A DNA stretch of 53,322 nt from Microcaldota archaeon (GTDB lineage: Archaea; Micrarchaeota; Micrarchaeia; Micrarchaeales; CABMGC01). Positions within the stretch are counted from its first letter, which is position 1. Each line of letters opens with the position of its first letter. A program made the position numbers and the translations under genes. The stretch lies in the NCBI GenBank assembly GCA_021804095.1, contig JAJZKQ010000003.1:1-53322 (forward strand), given 5' to 3'. Below are positions 26,795-34,908 of the stretch, one piece after another. The notes beneath the pieces are model-generated. The model searched no databases, was not told the origin of the DNA, and saw nothing but the letters and a program-made list of their open reading frames with translations.

Positions 26795-27764
26795 CCCTTC
26801 CACTACTGCGGCATCCATAACTACGATAAATTCGGGACTCACTCCAAAAGAGCACGGCCTTTTAGAGTGGACATTGTATTTTGATGAAATAGATCAGATA
26901 ATAAACACACTTCCATTCACCTCAATTGCAAACGAGCCTCTCAAGGGCAAGGAGAATCCAAAAATCCTATACAGCGGCATAACCATATACGACAATGCAA
27001 AAAAATCACAAGTGCATCCATATACCCTTCTTGATCTTAAGATAGAATCTTCGGAATACAACAAACATTTCAAAACTAAAAAGACAAGCGAAACGCATAT
27101 AAAAAACTCAGACTTTGCAATAAAGATCAGAAAGATGCTGGAGGACGAGAAAGGAAAATCCTATTTCTACGCATACCTAAACGGAATAGACACAATTACC
27201 CATGTACACGGACCCCACACGGAAGAATCGGAAGCCGAGATATTATCTATATCCCATTCTCTTGAAGACGGTCTTCTAAGCAAGATCTCAAAAAAGACAG
27301 CATCAGAAACTCTTCTGATAATCACAGCAGATCACGGCCATACTTCTATAAAACCCGAGAATGTTTTATATCTCAACAAATATAAAAAATTAAATGATTA
27401 CTATGCAAGGGGAAAAAATGGAATGCCTATACTGCCATATGGGGGACCTAGAGATGTATTCCTGCAGATAAAGCCAGAAAAGCTGGAAGACGCCTACGAA
27501 TTTCTATCGGAAAAACTCTCAAAAACAGCAAAGGTAATAATACTTACAGATTCTGTCATCAGAGATCTTTTCGGTAATGAACGCCAAAACAAAAAATTCA
27601 AGTCAAGGATTGGAAACCTCCTAATACTTCCATATCAAGGAAGATCTGTCTGGTATCAGCATGCAAAAGGTCATAAAGAAAGCTACATAGGCGTACACGG
27701 AGGCCTCAGCAGGGAAGAAATGCTGATACCTTTTGCAGCTGTAAGGCTCTCCGAAATTCTCTAA
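26487..27764 (+). CDS. Type I phosphodiesterase/nucleotide pyrophosphatase-like protein, copy B
   Basis: 425-residue paralog of copy A with the same metal-binding motifs (LLLDGFGYD, YLNGIDTITHVHGP, TADHGHT). Residues 1-102 are encoded by DNA identical to copy A. Residues after ITSGF up to about 206 differ strongly, including the nucleophile region (STTAASITTINSG). A 136-base block (27107-27242 against 25711-25846) has only three differences, and the last 150 bases are again nearly identical. The differing segments probably line the substrate pocket, so the two enzymes may have different substrates (inference). Confidence 0.85.
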   Translation: MLLKDVEKRVCGSEKNGIIYPLYDGFSLANVPNTALEILGAKPVGKTLDKSITRHIDTKNIKKIVVLLLDGFGYDMFLKSLEYASFFRKAADNGIFAPITSGFPSTTAASITTINSGLTPKEHGLLEWTLYFDEIDQIINTLPFTSIANEPLKGKENPKILYSGITIYDNAKKSQVHPYTLLDLKIESSEYNKHFKTKKTSETHIKNSDFAIKIRKMLEDEKGKSYFYAYLNGIDTITHVHGPHTEESEAEILSISHSLEDGLLSKISKKTASETLLIITADHGHTSIKPENVLYLNKYKKLNDYYARGKNGMPILPYGGPRDVFLQIKPEKLEDAYEFLSEKLSKTAKVIILTDSVIRDLFGNERQNKKFKSRIGNLLILPYQGRSVWYQHAKGHKESYIGVHGGLSREEMLIPFAAVRLSEIL

Positions 27765-27829
27765 ATTTATTTCATAACTGAAAAAGCCCATACCTAACGT
27801 TTATTAAAACATTTCAATACTAATTTATT

Positions 27830-29374
27830 ATGGCAACTGATACCATTCTTATAATCGATTTCGGCGGGCAATATTGCCATTTAATAGGAAGGCGTATAAG
27901 GGAAATGGGTGTCTATTCTGAAATAGTGCCATATGACATAAGCAAAAAAGAGCTCGTGTCAATGAAGAGGAACATGAATATAAAAGGCATAGTATTATCA
28001 GGAGGGCCTCTAAGCATTTATTATCCAGACTCTCCGAAAATGGACAAAAAAATACTCGAATCCGGAATTCCAATACTTGGAATATGCTATGGCCATCAGC
28101 TTCTTGCGGATTATATTGGAGGAAGAGTCGAAAAAACTCCAAAGCCAGAATACGGAAACGCGACAGCCAGAATAATAAAAAACAGCAGCATACTAAAAGG
28201 TCTAAAAACCAAGGAAGAGGTATGGATGAGCCATGGTGACAGCGTAACAGAACTTCCTAAAAATATCTCAATTATTGCAAGCAGTACAAACTGTAGGATA
28301 GCCGCATACGAAGACAAAAAGAAGGCGATATTCGGGATACAATGGCATCCTGAAGTTGTACATACTAAAAACGGTTCAAAAATATTCTCAAACTTTATCT
28401 TCGAGATATGCAAATGCAAAAAAGAATGGAACGCTAAGAAGAATATAACACAATACCTAAACAATGTAAAAAATGAAATAGGAAAAGGACACGCCATAAT
28501 GGCGCTCAGCGGCGGAATAGATTCAACTACTGCAGCGGCAATAGCCTCAAAGGCGATAGGAGACCGTCTTACTGCTGTATTTGTTGATACGGGGCTCATG
28601 CGGGAAGGAGAGCCTCAAAGCATCTCAGAAATGGCCAAAAAGCTAGATATAAATCTTGTAAGCATAAATGCAGCAGATAAATTCCTTGCAGAATTAAAAA
28701 ACATGAAAGATCCCGAAGCAAAAAGAAAGATAATAGGCAGGGAATTTATCCGGGTATTCGAGGAAGAGGCAAGAAAACACAAGGCAGAATTCCTCATACA
28801 GGGTACTATATATCCTGACAGAATTGAGTCGGGCCACTCAAAGAATTCAAGCATTATAAAGACCCATCATAATGTTGGAGGAATACCGTCCGACTCAAAA
28901 TTCAAGAAAATTGTAGAACCATTAAGAGACCTATACAAAGACGAGGTAAGAAGTTTAGCAAAAAATATCGGCATTCCGGACGAAATGGTTTATAGGCAGC
29001 CTTTTCCAGGACCTGGTCTTGCAGTCAGGATAATTGGGGAAATAACAACAGAGAAAGTAAAAATACTTAAAAAAGCAGATTCCATATTGTGTTCAGAAAT
29101 TGAAAAAATCCCAATAAAAGAAAGACCATGGCAGTATTTCGCTGTCCTTACCGGAATAAAAAGTACTGGCGTAAAAGGGGATTCAAGGGCTTATGGGGAT
29201 GTAATCGCATTAAGGGCAGTCGAAAGCAAGGAAGCAATGACAGCCAATTTTTCTTCAATTCCTTACGAAACACTCGAAAAAATATCAGGAAGAATAACCG
29301 CTGAAATACCTTCTGTTGTACGCGTTGTATACGACATAACTAATAAACCCCCTTCAACAATCGAGTGGGAATAA
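27830..29374 (+). CDS. guaA: GMP synthase, fused glutaminase and ATP-pyrophosphatase
   Basis: Converts XMP to GMP using glutamine and ATP. The 514 residues have both parts in one chain: a class I glutaminase with Cys86 in GICYGHQ and His173/Glu175 in QWHPE, and a synthetase with the PP-loop SGGIDST (227-233) and RQPFPGPGLAVRI, ending in a GMP-synthase dimerisation domain. Many archaea encode these as two proteins, so the fused form is of note. A TATA-like ttattaaaa lies about 27 bases upstream, suggesting a leaderless transcript. guaB follows 72 bases downstream. Confidence 0.96.
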   Translation: MATDTILIIDFGGQYCHLIGRRIREMGVYSEIVPYDISKKELVSMKRNMNIKGIVLSGGPLSIYYPDSPKMDKKILESGIPILGICYGHQLLADYIGGRVEKTPKPEYGNATARIIKNSSILKGLKTKEEVWMSHGDSVTELPKNISIIASSTNCRIAAYEDKKKAIFGIQWHPEVVHTKNGSKIFSNFIFEICKCKKEWNAKKNITQYLNNVKNEIGKGHAIMALSGGIDSTTAAAIASKAIGDRLTAVFVDTGLMREGEPQSISEMAKKLDINLVSINAADKFLAELKNMKDPEAKRKIIGREFIRVFEEEARKHKAEFLIQGTIYPDRIESGHSKNSSIIKTHHNVGGIPSDSKFKKIVEPLRDLYKDEVRSLAKNIGIPDEMVYRQPFPGPGLAVRIIGEITTEKVKILKKADSILCSEIEKIPIKERPWQYFAVLTGIKSTGVKGDSRAYGDVIALRAVESKEAMTANFSSIPYETLEKISGRITAEIPSVVRVVYDITNKPPSTIEWE

Positions 29375-29446
29375 TCTAAAATAACTCTAAACAAAATTCC
29401 CGGAGAGCTAGAAAACCCATATAAATATTGTCTACGTATAAGCCAT

Positions 29447-30538
29447 ATGGAAATAACCGAAAGCAAATTAGGAAACTGTAAAAATGCATATACTTTTGAT
29501 GAGCTTCTAATGCTTCCCGGATACGCACAAATGAGCCCAAAAGATATAGACTCCTCTTCCTTGCTTGACGGGATAACTCTAAATTCTCCTTTCCTCTCAG
29601 CAGCAATGGATACTGTAACAGGACCTGAAATGGCCATAGCGTTAGGGCTCAGCGGCGGCCTTGGCGTAATACATAGAAACTGCAGTACTGAAGAGGCATT
29701 AGAAATGCTTAGGAAAGTCAAATCATTCAAAATTCCCGGAAGTAATGCCCATGCCACAAAAGATAAGAAAGCCAGGCTAGCTGTAGGTGCAGCCATCTCT
29801 TCAGAAGTTGAGCGCGCAATAACAATAGCCGAAGAAGCCGACATATTATTTACTGATGTTGCAAGCTTCCACAACCAAAAGATCTTTGAATCAGTTAAAA
29901 AGATAATCAAATCTACAGGTAAGAAGATAGTAATAGGAAACCTAGGCACAGAGCAAGGGGTACTCCACGCAATAAAAGAAATAGGTTCGGAAAACATATC
30001 CGGAATAAAGGTTGGGATGGGAGGAGGTTCTATATGCACCACTACAGATGTTACTGGAGTGGGTTCTCCTGTTCCTTTCGCTTTGGAAGAAACTACCTCA
30101 GCTCTAAGAAAAATGAAACTCTCAATACCAATAATCGCTGACGGCGGAATACGCAGGCCTAGAGACATAGCCATATCCTTCGGTCTCGGAGCATCATTTG
30201 TTATGCTCGGGAACATGCTAGCACGCTGCGATGAAAGCCCAGGCCAGAAAATAGAAAAAGACGGAAAACAATATAAGGTATATTGGGGGATGGGAAGCCG
30301 CGAGGCACGAGCAAAACGCGCAGCACTTGACAGATATCAAGATTCAGGAAAGGACATAGCCGAAGGAATAAAAATATATGTAGAAGCGGAAGGTCCTGTA
30401 AGTGATATGGTAGATAGGCTCACTTCCACTCTTAAAACCTCAATGGGATACGTAGGAGCTAGAAACATTTCCGAGATGGGAACAAAGGCTAACTTTGCAG
30501 TAATAAGGCCCAAGGAAGAGAAAAAGGGGGTAGAATGA
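29447..30538 (+). CDS. guaB: IMP dehydrogenase without CBS domains (GMP reductase possible)
   Basis: NAD-dependent TIM-barrel enzyme expected to oxidise IMP to XMP, the substrate of the upstream GMP synthase. The catalytic Cys197 lies in GGGSICTTTDVTGVG, and SAAMDTVTG and ADGGIRRPRD are conserved. The flap has an Arg296-Tyr297 pair in LDRYQD, as in IMPDH. With 363 residues it lacks the two CBS regulatory domains of typical IMPDH (about 480-500 residues). GMP reductase has a similar size, and some segments (FTDVAS, FVMLGNMLA) look like it, so that activity is the main alternative. A TATA box about 23 bases upstream suggests leaderless translation. Confidence 0.85.
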   Translation: MEITESKLGNCKNAYTFDELLMLPGYAQMSPKDIDSSSLLDGITLNSPFLSAAMDTVTGPEMAIALGLSGGLGVIHRNCSTEEALEMLRKVKSFKIPGSNAHATKDKKARLAVGAAISSEVERAITIAEEADILFTDVASFHNQKIFESVKKIIKSTGKKIVIGNLGTEQGVLHAIKEIGSENISGIKVGMGGGSICTTTDVTGVGSPVPFALEETTSALRKMKLSIPIIADGGIRRPRDIAISFGLGASFVMLGNMLARCDESPGQKIEKDGKQYKVYWGMGSREARAKRAALDRYQDSGKDIAEGIKIYVEAEGPVSDMVDRLTSTLKTSMGYVGARNISEMGTKANFAVIRPKEEKKGVE

Positions 30539-31521
30539 TGCAGATAGACCCAAAAGAAAAACTAGCAGAACTCCATGTACATCTTGGCGCATCTGTAGAT
30601 CCTGCAACAATGTGGGAGATAGCCCACTCACAAGGGATAAGACTTCCAACAAAAGACTACTGGAAATTTACAGATATCATAACCGTAAATTCAAAAAATG
30701 TAAAATCCCTGGAAGACTACACTTCACTATTCAAATGGACAGAACTCATACAGTCCAGCCCTCTAGCTGTAGAAAGGGCAATCTACCAAACAATAGCCGG
30801 AGCATACAGGAAAAACAACATAACCCTGCTTGAACTAAGATTCAATCCAATGAAACGCAACCGGGGCGGAGAGCAGGACCTCGACCAGATCCTTATGGCA
30901 GCTACCAGAGGTCTTGACAGGGCATCAATGGAATATCCAATAAAAGCAGGAATAATCATATGCCTGGACAAGAACACCTTCACATACAGGCAAAACGAGA
31001 TACTTGTCCAAAAAGCAATAAAATACAGAGACAGAGGAATTGTAGGAATAGACCTTGCAGACCCTATAAGCTCCAAATTCAAATATTCAGATTACAGAAA
31101 CCTATACAAACATGCAAAAGCAGAAGGCCTAGGGCTTACCGTGCATGCAGGAGAAAACGAGGACTTCCAATCAGTAATAGATTCGATAAACTATCTGGAA
31201 CCTGACAGAATAGGCCATGGAATACAAGCGCTGAAAAACACCAAGGCAATAGAAATGATAAAAGAAAACAGAATAACGCTTGAGATATGCCCCACATCCA
31301 ATTTACACACACGCGTAATAAAAGACCTCCAAGATATGAAAAAGATATTCAAAATACTGAACTCTGAAAAAATAAAATACACTATAAATACCGACGGGCC
31401 TGAACTACTAATAACAAACCTCAGAAACGAAATGAACTTCCTCATATCAAACAATATTCTCACAAGAAAGCAAATTCTAGACTCGAATAATAAAGCATTC
31501 CAGGCATCTTTTATAAAATGA
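30535..31521 (+). CDS. Adenosine/AMP deaminase-like amidohydrolase
   Basis: Zinc-dependent deaminase of the adenosine deaminase family, 328 residues. Metal and catalytic motifs: HVHLGAS (HxH), TVHAGEN (His and catalytic Glu), RIGHG, CPTSN and NTDGPEL. In classical enzymes the last motif reads TDDP; the first aspartate (zinc ligand) is kept and the second, which contacts the purine N7, is glycine. The exact substrate (adenosine, AMP or another adenine compound) is therefore uncertain. It overlaps guaB by 4 bases (ATGA) and the next gene by 4 bases. With guaB and guaA it could convert adenine to guanine nucleotides. Confidence 0.82.
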   Translation: MMQIDPKEKLAELHVHLGASVDPATMWEIAHSQGIRLPTKDYWKFTDIITVNSKNVKSLEDYTSLFKWTELIQSSPLAVERAIYQTIAGAYRKNNITLLELRFNPMKRNRGGEQDLDQILMAATRGLDRASMEYPIKAGIIICLDKNTFTYRQNEILVQKAIKYRDRGIVGIDLADPISSKFKYSDYRNLYKHAKAEGLGLTVHAGENEDFQSVIDSINYLEPDRIGHGIQALKNTKAIEMIKENRITLEICPTSNLHTRVIKDLQDMKKIFKILNSEKIKYTINTDGPELLITNLRNEMNFLISNNILTRKQILDSNNKAFQASFIK

Positions 31522-32426
31522 CAGATAAAGATAAAAATACCAATTCCTTAGTCTTCATAACGGAGAAATTCATGAAAGAGCGTCTCACCATAACTCTGGA
31601 TACAGAACTGCTCAAAGAGCTAGACTCAACCATAGATGGAGTTAACATACGAAACAGATCCCATGCGATTGAGCGCCTTTTAAGCATAGTCCTCGAGCAG
31701 GCAGCCCCTAAAAAAGCAGTAATACTTGCCGGAGGAGAAGTCATCAACACAAAACATCAGACAGGGGTTCCGAAACCGATGCTGCTTGTAAATGAAAGAC
31801 CCATATTGGAATACGTTGTAAGAGAACTAAAAAGAAACGAAATAACCGAAATCCTTATAGCTATAGGGCGAGGTGGGGAAAAGATAACCGAATACTTTGG
31901 GGATGGCTCCCTTTTCGGGGTCAAGATAAGTTATATAAGGGAAGATTCCCCAAAAGGAACTGCAAACGCAATAGTTCTTGCAAAAGGCCTTGTAGGCAAC
32001 TCACCTTTTTTTGTAATAAACGGTGACAACATCTTCAAGATAAACTTACAAGATATGTATAAACAGCATATCTCTACAAAGGCGGAAATAACAATTGCGC
32101 TTTATCCTGCAGACATAACAACAGGATTCGGAGTCACAAAACTTGACGGATTTAAGGTGACAAGCTTCCTTGAAAAGCCAGCCGACGAAAAAGGCAAGCT
32201 CATAAGTGCAGGAGTCTACATATTCAACCAATCAATATTCGAGACAATCGAAAGAGAAAAATTAAACCATATAACTCTTGAAAAGAACATATTTCCAAAG
32301 CTTGCTGCAGAAGGGAAACTTTTCGGCTACGCATTTTCCAGCCCATGGTATCCATTGGAATCTAAAAACATAGAGGGAAGCCTTAGGCTGCTCGCCAAAA
32401 TTGCTAATTCTATCGAGAGATCCTAA
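31518..32426 (+). CDS. Ribbon-helix-helix domain fused to a sugar nucleotidyltransferase
   Basis: 302 residues in two parts. Residues about 19-62 (MKERLTITLDTELLKELDST, then NRSHAIERLLSIVL) are a ribbon-helix-helix DNA-binding fold. Residues 66-300 are a nucleotidyltransferase like glucose-1-phosphate thymidylyl- or mannose-1-phosphate guanylyltransferases: AVILAGG, PKPMLLVNERPILEYVV, INGDNIF and SFLEKPADEKGKLISAGVYIF. The loop that normally reads GxGxRL between AGG and PKPM is replaced by EVINTKHQTGV, so the nucleotide-binding arginine is missing. The fusion suggests a sugar-nucleotide-sensing regulator or a moonlighting enzyme. The start overlaps the deaminase stop. Confidence 0.8.
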   Translation: MTDKDKNTNSLVFITEKFMKERLTITLDTELLKELDSTIDGVNIRNRSHAIERLLSIVLEQAAPKKAVILAGGEVINTKHQTGVPKPMLLVNERPILEYVVRELKRNEITEILIAIGRGGEKITEYFGDGSLFGVKISYIREDSPKGTANAIVLAKGLVGNSPFFVINGDNIFKINLQDMYKQHISTKAEITIALYPADITTGFGVTKLDGFKVTSFLEKPADEKGKLISAGVYIFNQSIFETIEREKLNHITLEKNIFPKLAAEGKLFGYAFSSPWYPLESKNIEGSLRLLAKIANSIERS

Positions 32427-32474
32427 AACTTCCGTTAACAACATTTTGGATAGCCAACAAACCTAACTTTACCC

Positions 32475-32499
32475 TATCATAATTTATATTAATATGATA
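32475..32499. promoter_or_regulatory. Inverted repeat around a TATA box
   Basis: TATCATA (32475-32481) and TATGATA (32493-32499) are perfect inverted arms that flank tttatatta, the likely TATA box of the gene starting at 32553. A third partial copy, AGTATGATTA, follows at 32511-32520. Such symmetry over a TATA box is typical of a repressor site. The RHH-domain protein encoded just upstream is an obvious candidate binder, but this is inference. Confidence 0.45.
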
Positions 32500-32552
32500 A
32501 AGTATTACTTAGTATGATTATATCTTACAACACAAAAATTCAGTGATTTCTA

Positions 32553-33311
32553 ATGCACTCAAGCAAAAGAGCAATAACGGGAAGGGATTTGGATATCCTA
32601 TGTGGGGTCCTAAGACCTCACATGCCTTCCCCTCTCTCTTCTGCAAAATTATCGCCTCCTGAAATAACCTCCCTGCCTAGCTACGGCAATCTCCTAAAGC
32701 ATACCTGCGGGGAAGGCACAGATCTTTCCATAGTAAACACTCCACAAGGAATGATTAAAACAAGATCGCCCGAATACTCTTATACTGTTGCAATTTCCAA
32801 TGATCCTCTCACTGCTTCATGGAGGCTAGACCATTCAGAAGGAATACTGGAAGGGGTAAGAATAGTTGTGCTTCCTCCAAAAACACATTATGAAATAAGG
32901 GTCCACGGAAATTCATACCTATTCCTCCTAGAATTATGCAACAGCAAAATATTTACCAACATATCGCCCATAGGAACTGATCTTCCAAAGAAACCAATAC
33001 ATACTGAAAGATCTTCTGTAGAATTTTACACGGAAGAAAAAAAGTTTTTTATACAAGATTTCCACACTTCTTCAGAAACCAAAACCTATGTAAGCACCAG
33101 CAGAACCAATGTTATATGGCTGGAGGATCAAAAACTAAAGATGAATAACGTAACAGACTCAAAAATCATAACTGTAAATCCTGAGACTCCACACTCCGTT
33201 ATCTCAGAATCATTCCCTCTATTTACAATAACTACAAAAAACCCGAAGAATAAAAAACCTAATCATATTATGATAACTAGAAAGGAGATAATAGAAGCCC
33301 TGCGCCTATAA
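32553..33311 (+). CDS. Unrecognised 252-residue protein, possibly cupin-like
   Basis: No family is certain. The middle and C-terminal parts are predicted beta-rich, and the segments PPKTHYEIRVHGNSYLFLLE and TVNPETPHSVISESFPLFTI resemble the two conserved halves of cupin-type beta-barrels, which often bind sugars or metals. There is no signal peptide or membrane helix. The ATG at 32553 is preceded by GTGAT (32544-32548). A palindromic TATA region lies upstream. The neighbouring sugar-nucleotidyltransferase makes a carbohydrate role possible. Confidence 0.65.
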   Translation: MHSSKRAITGRDLDILCGVLRPHMPSPLSSAKLSPPEITSLPSYGNLLKHTCGEGTDLSIVNTPQGMIKTRSPEYSYTVAISNDPLTASWRLDHSEGILEGVRIVVLPPKTHYEIRVHGNSYLFLLELCNSKIFTNISPIGTDLPKKPIHTERSSVEFYTEEKKFFIQDFHTSSETKTYVSTSRTNVIWLEDQKLKMNNVTDSKIITVNPETPHSVISESFPLFTITTKNPKNKKPNHIMITRKEIIEALRL

Positions 33312-33335
33312 TAAATTCAAATATACTGCAGTTCA

Positions 33336-34820
33336 TTATTCAATCTTTCTGAAAAGAAGTCCTCCTCTGCTCAGGCTTCCTTCAAACCTCTCTTTGAAAC
33401 TGCAATCTTTAATCTTGAAAGTTCCCGCATCAATCCCTATCTTCGCTGATATTTTTTCTGCTGTTTCAGGTATGAAAGGATACAATAGTATTGCGGATAT
33501 CCTAAGCGCTTCCAGCAGGTTGTAAAGTATAGAACCCAGTTCAGACCCACTTTTCTTCCATGGTTCCTTCATGTTTACATAAGCATTGCAGCTTCTGACG
33601 AATTCCATAATCCTCTCCAGCGCTTCATGCAGATTCCCTTTATCCATATCCCTCAAGATATCATCCAGATGCAGGCCTTCAGCAAGCTCAACCTTTCCTT
33701 CGAAAACAGATATGCCTGATTTCTCAGCTATTGTGAGAACCCTGTTTACTAGATTCCCAAGATCTCCAACCAACTCCTTGTTATATCTGTCTCTAATGCC
33801 CTCCTGCGAAAAATTTCCATCCTCAAACGTTGAGATATCCCTGATCAGGTAATATCGCATGCCATCTGCACCATATTTATCCATAATTTCAAACGGGCTT
33901 ATCACATTTCCAAGCGATTTACTCATCTTTTTGCCTTCTACTGTAAGAAACCCATGCACGAAGAGCCTTTTAGGAAGAGCCAATCCTGCTGAAAGGAGCA
34001 TGGCCGGCCAATAAACTGCATGAAATCTTATAATATCCTTGCCTATAACATGCACGTCTGCAGGCCAGATCTTCCCGAATTCCTCCTCATTTTTCCCGTA
34101 CCCTGCAGATGTGAGATATACCGCAAGCGCATCAAACCAGACATAAAAAATCTGACCTTGGTCGCCAGGTATCGGTATTCCCCATCCATGCGCCCTGCTT
34201 ACCGATCTGGAAATACTGAAATCCTCAAGCCCCGAATCTATAAAACTCAGTATCTCGTTCTTTCTTTCCTGTGGAAGTATCATATATTCTCCGGATTTAA
34301 TTATCTCTTCTATCTTTTCCTGATATCTGGAAAGCCTGAAGAAATAATTCTCCTCCTCAACTTCATCAGGTCTGGTATTATGGTTAGGACACTTCCCATC
34401 TATTAGCTCTCCCTCAGTATAAAAGGCCTCACAACCTACGCAATAAAGCCCCCTGTATTTTTTACTATATATATCTCCATTCTTCTTGCAGGCTTCCCAA
34501 AGCTTGTATACGCCTGACCAGTGCTCTTCCTTTACCGAGGATCTAACAAAAGGACCCTTTAAGATATTCATACTTTTCAAAAGATTCCTGAAAACCTCGG
34601 AATTTTCAGCACATAGCTGAGCTGTAGATATATGGCGAAGTTCAGCTGCCCTGACGTTTTTCAGACTATTCTCGTCGGTTCCCGTGCCCAATGTCACCTC
34701 TTTCCCTAAAAGGGATTGATACCTCGCAATCACATCTGTCTGAGTATACTCAAGGGCATGGCCGATATGCGGCGAAGCGTTTACATATGGTATGGATGAC
34801 GTTATATAAAATTTTTCCAA
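33336..34820 (-). CDS. metG: Methionyl-tRNA synthetase
   Basis: Class I synthetase that charges tRNA-Met for initiation and elongation. HIGH is at 18-21, KMSKS at 298-302, and one zinc knuckle is visible (CVGCEAFYTEGELIDGKCPNH). At 494 residues it lacks the C-terminal tRNA-binding/dimerisation domain found in many MetRS and resembles the shorter class. Translation starts at TTG 34820 with GGTG 9 bases upstream. It is divergent from mcm across an 88-base gap. Confidence 0.95.
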   Translation of the reverse strand: MEKFYITSSIPYVNASPHIGHALEYTQTDVIARYQSLLGKEVTLGTGTDENSLKNVRAAELRHISTAQLCAENSEVFRNLLKSMNILKGPFVRSSVKEEHWSGVYKLWEACKKNGDIYSKKYRGLYCVGCEAFYTEGELIDGKCPNHNTRPDEVEEENYFFRLSRYQEKIEEIIKSGEYMILPQERKNEILSFIDSGLEDFSISRSVSRAHGWGIPIPGDQGQIFYVWFDALAVYLTSAGYGKNEEEFGKIWPADVHVIGKDIIRFHAVYWPAMLLSAGLALPKRLFVHGFLTVEGKKMSKSLGNVISPFEIMDKYGADGMRYYLIRDISTFEDGNFSQEGIRDRYNKELVGDLGNLVNRVLTIAEKSGISVFEGKVELAEGLHLDDILRDMDKGNLHEALERIMEFVRSCNAYVNMKEPWKKSGSELGSILYNLLEALRISAILLYPFIPETAEKISAKIGIDAGTFKIKDCSFKERFEGSLSRGGLLFRKIE

Positions 34821-34878
34821 GAATTACACCGGAACTTCCACTAATCTCTTTTTCATGCATTATTTTTAATTCTTTAGA

Positions 34879-34890
34879 AGTTATATAATT
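34879..34890 (+). promoter_or_regulatory. TATA box of mcm
   Basis: gttatataattt is centred 25 bases before the mcm ATG at 34909. The transcript would have almost no leader, although GAGGGG also precedes the start. Confidence 0.45.
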
Positions 34891-34908
34891 TTCCTAAGAG
34901 GGGCAGCC

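Noticed and set aside
29263-30216. 317-codon frame antisense to guaA/guaB
   Set aside because: It crosses the boundary of two clear genes on the opposite strand and encodes no recognisable domain.
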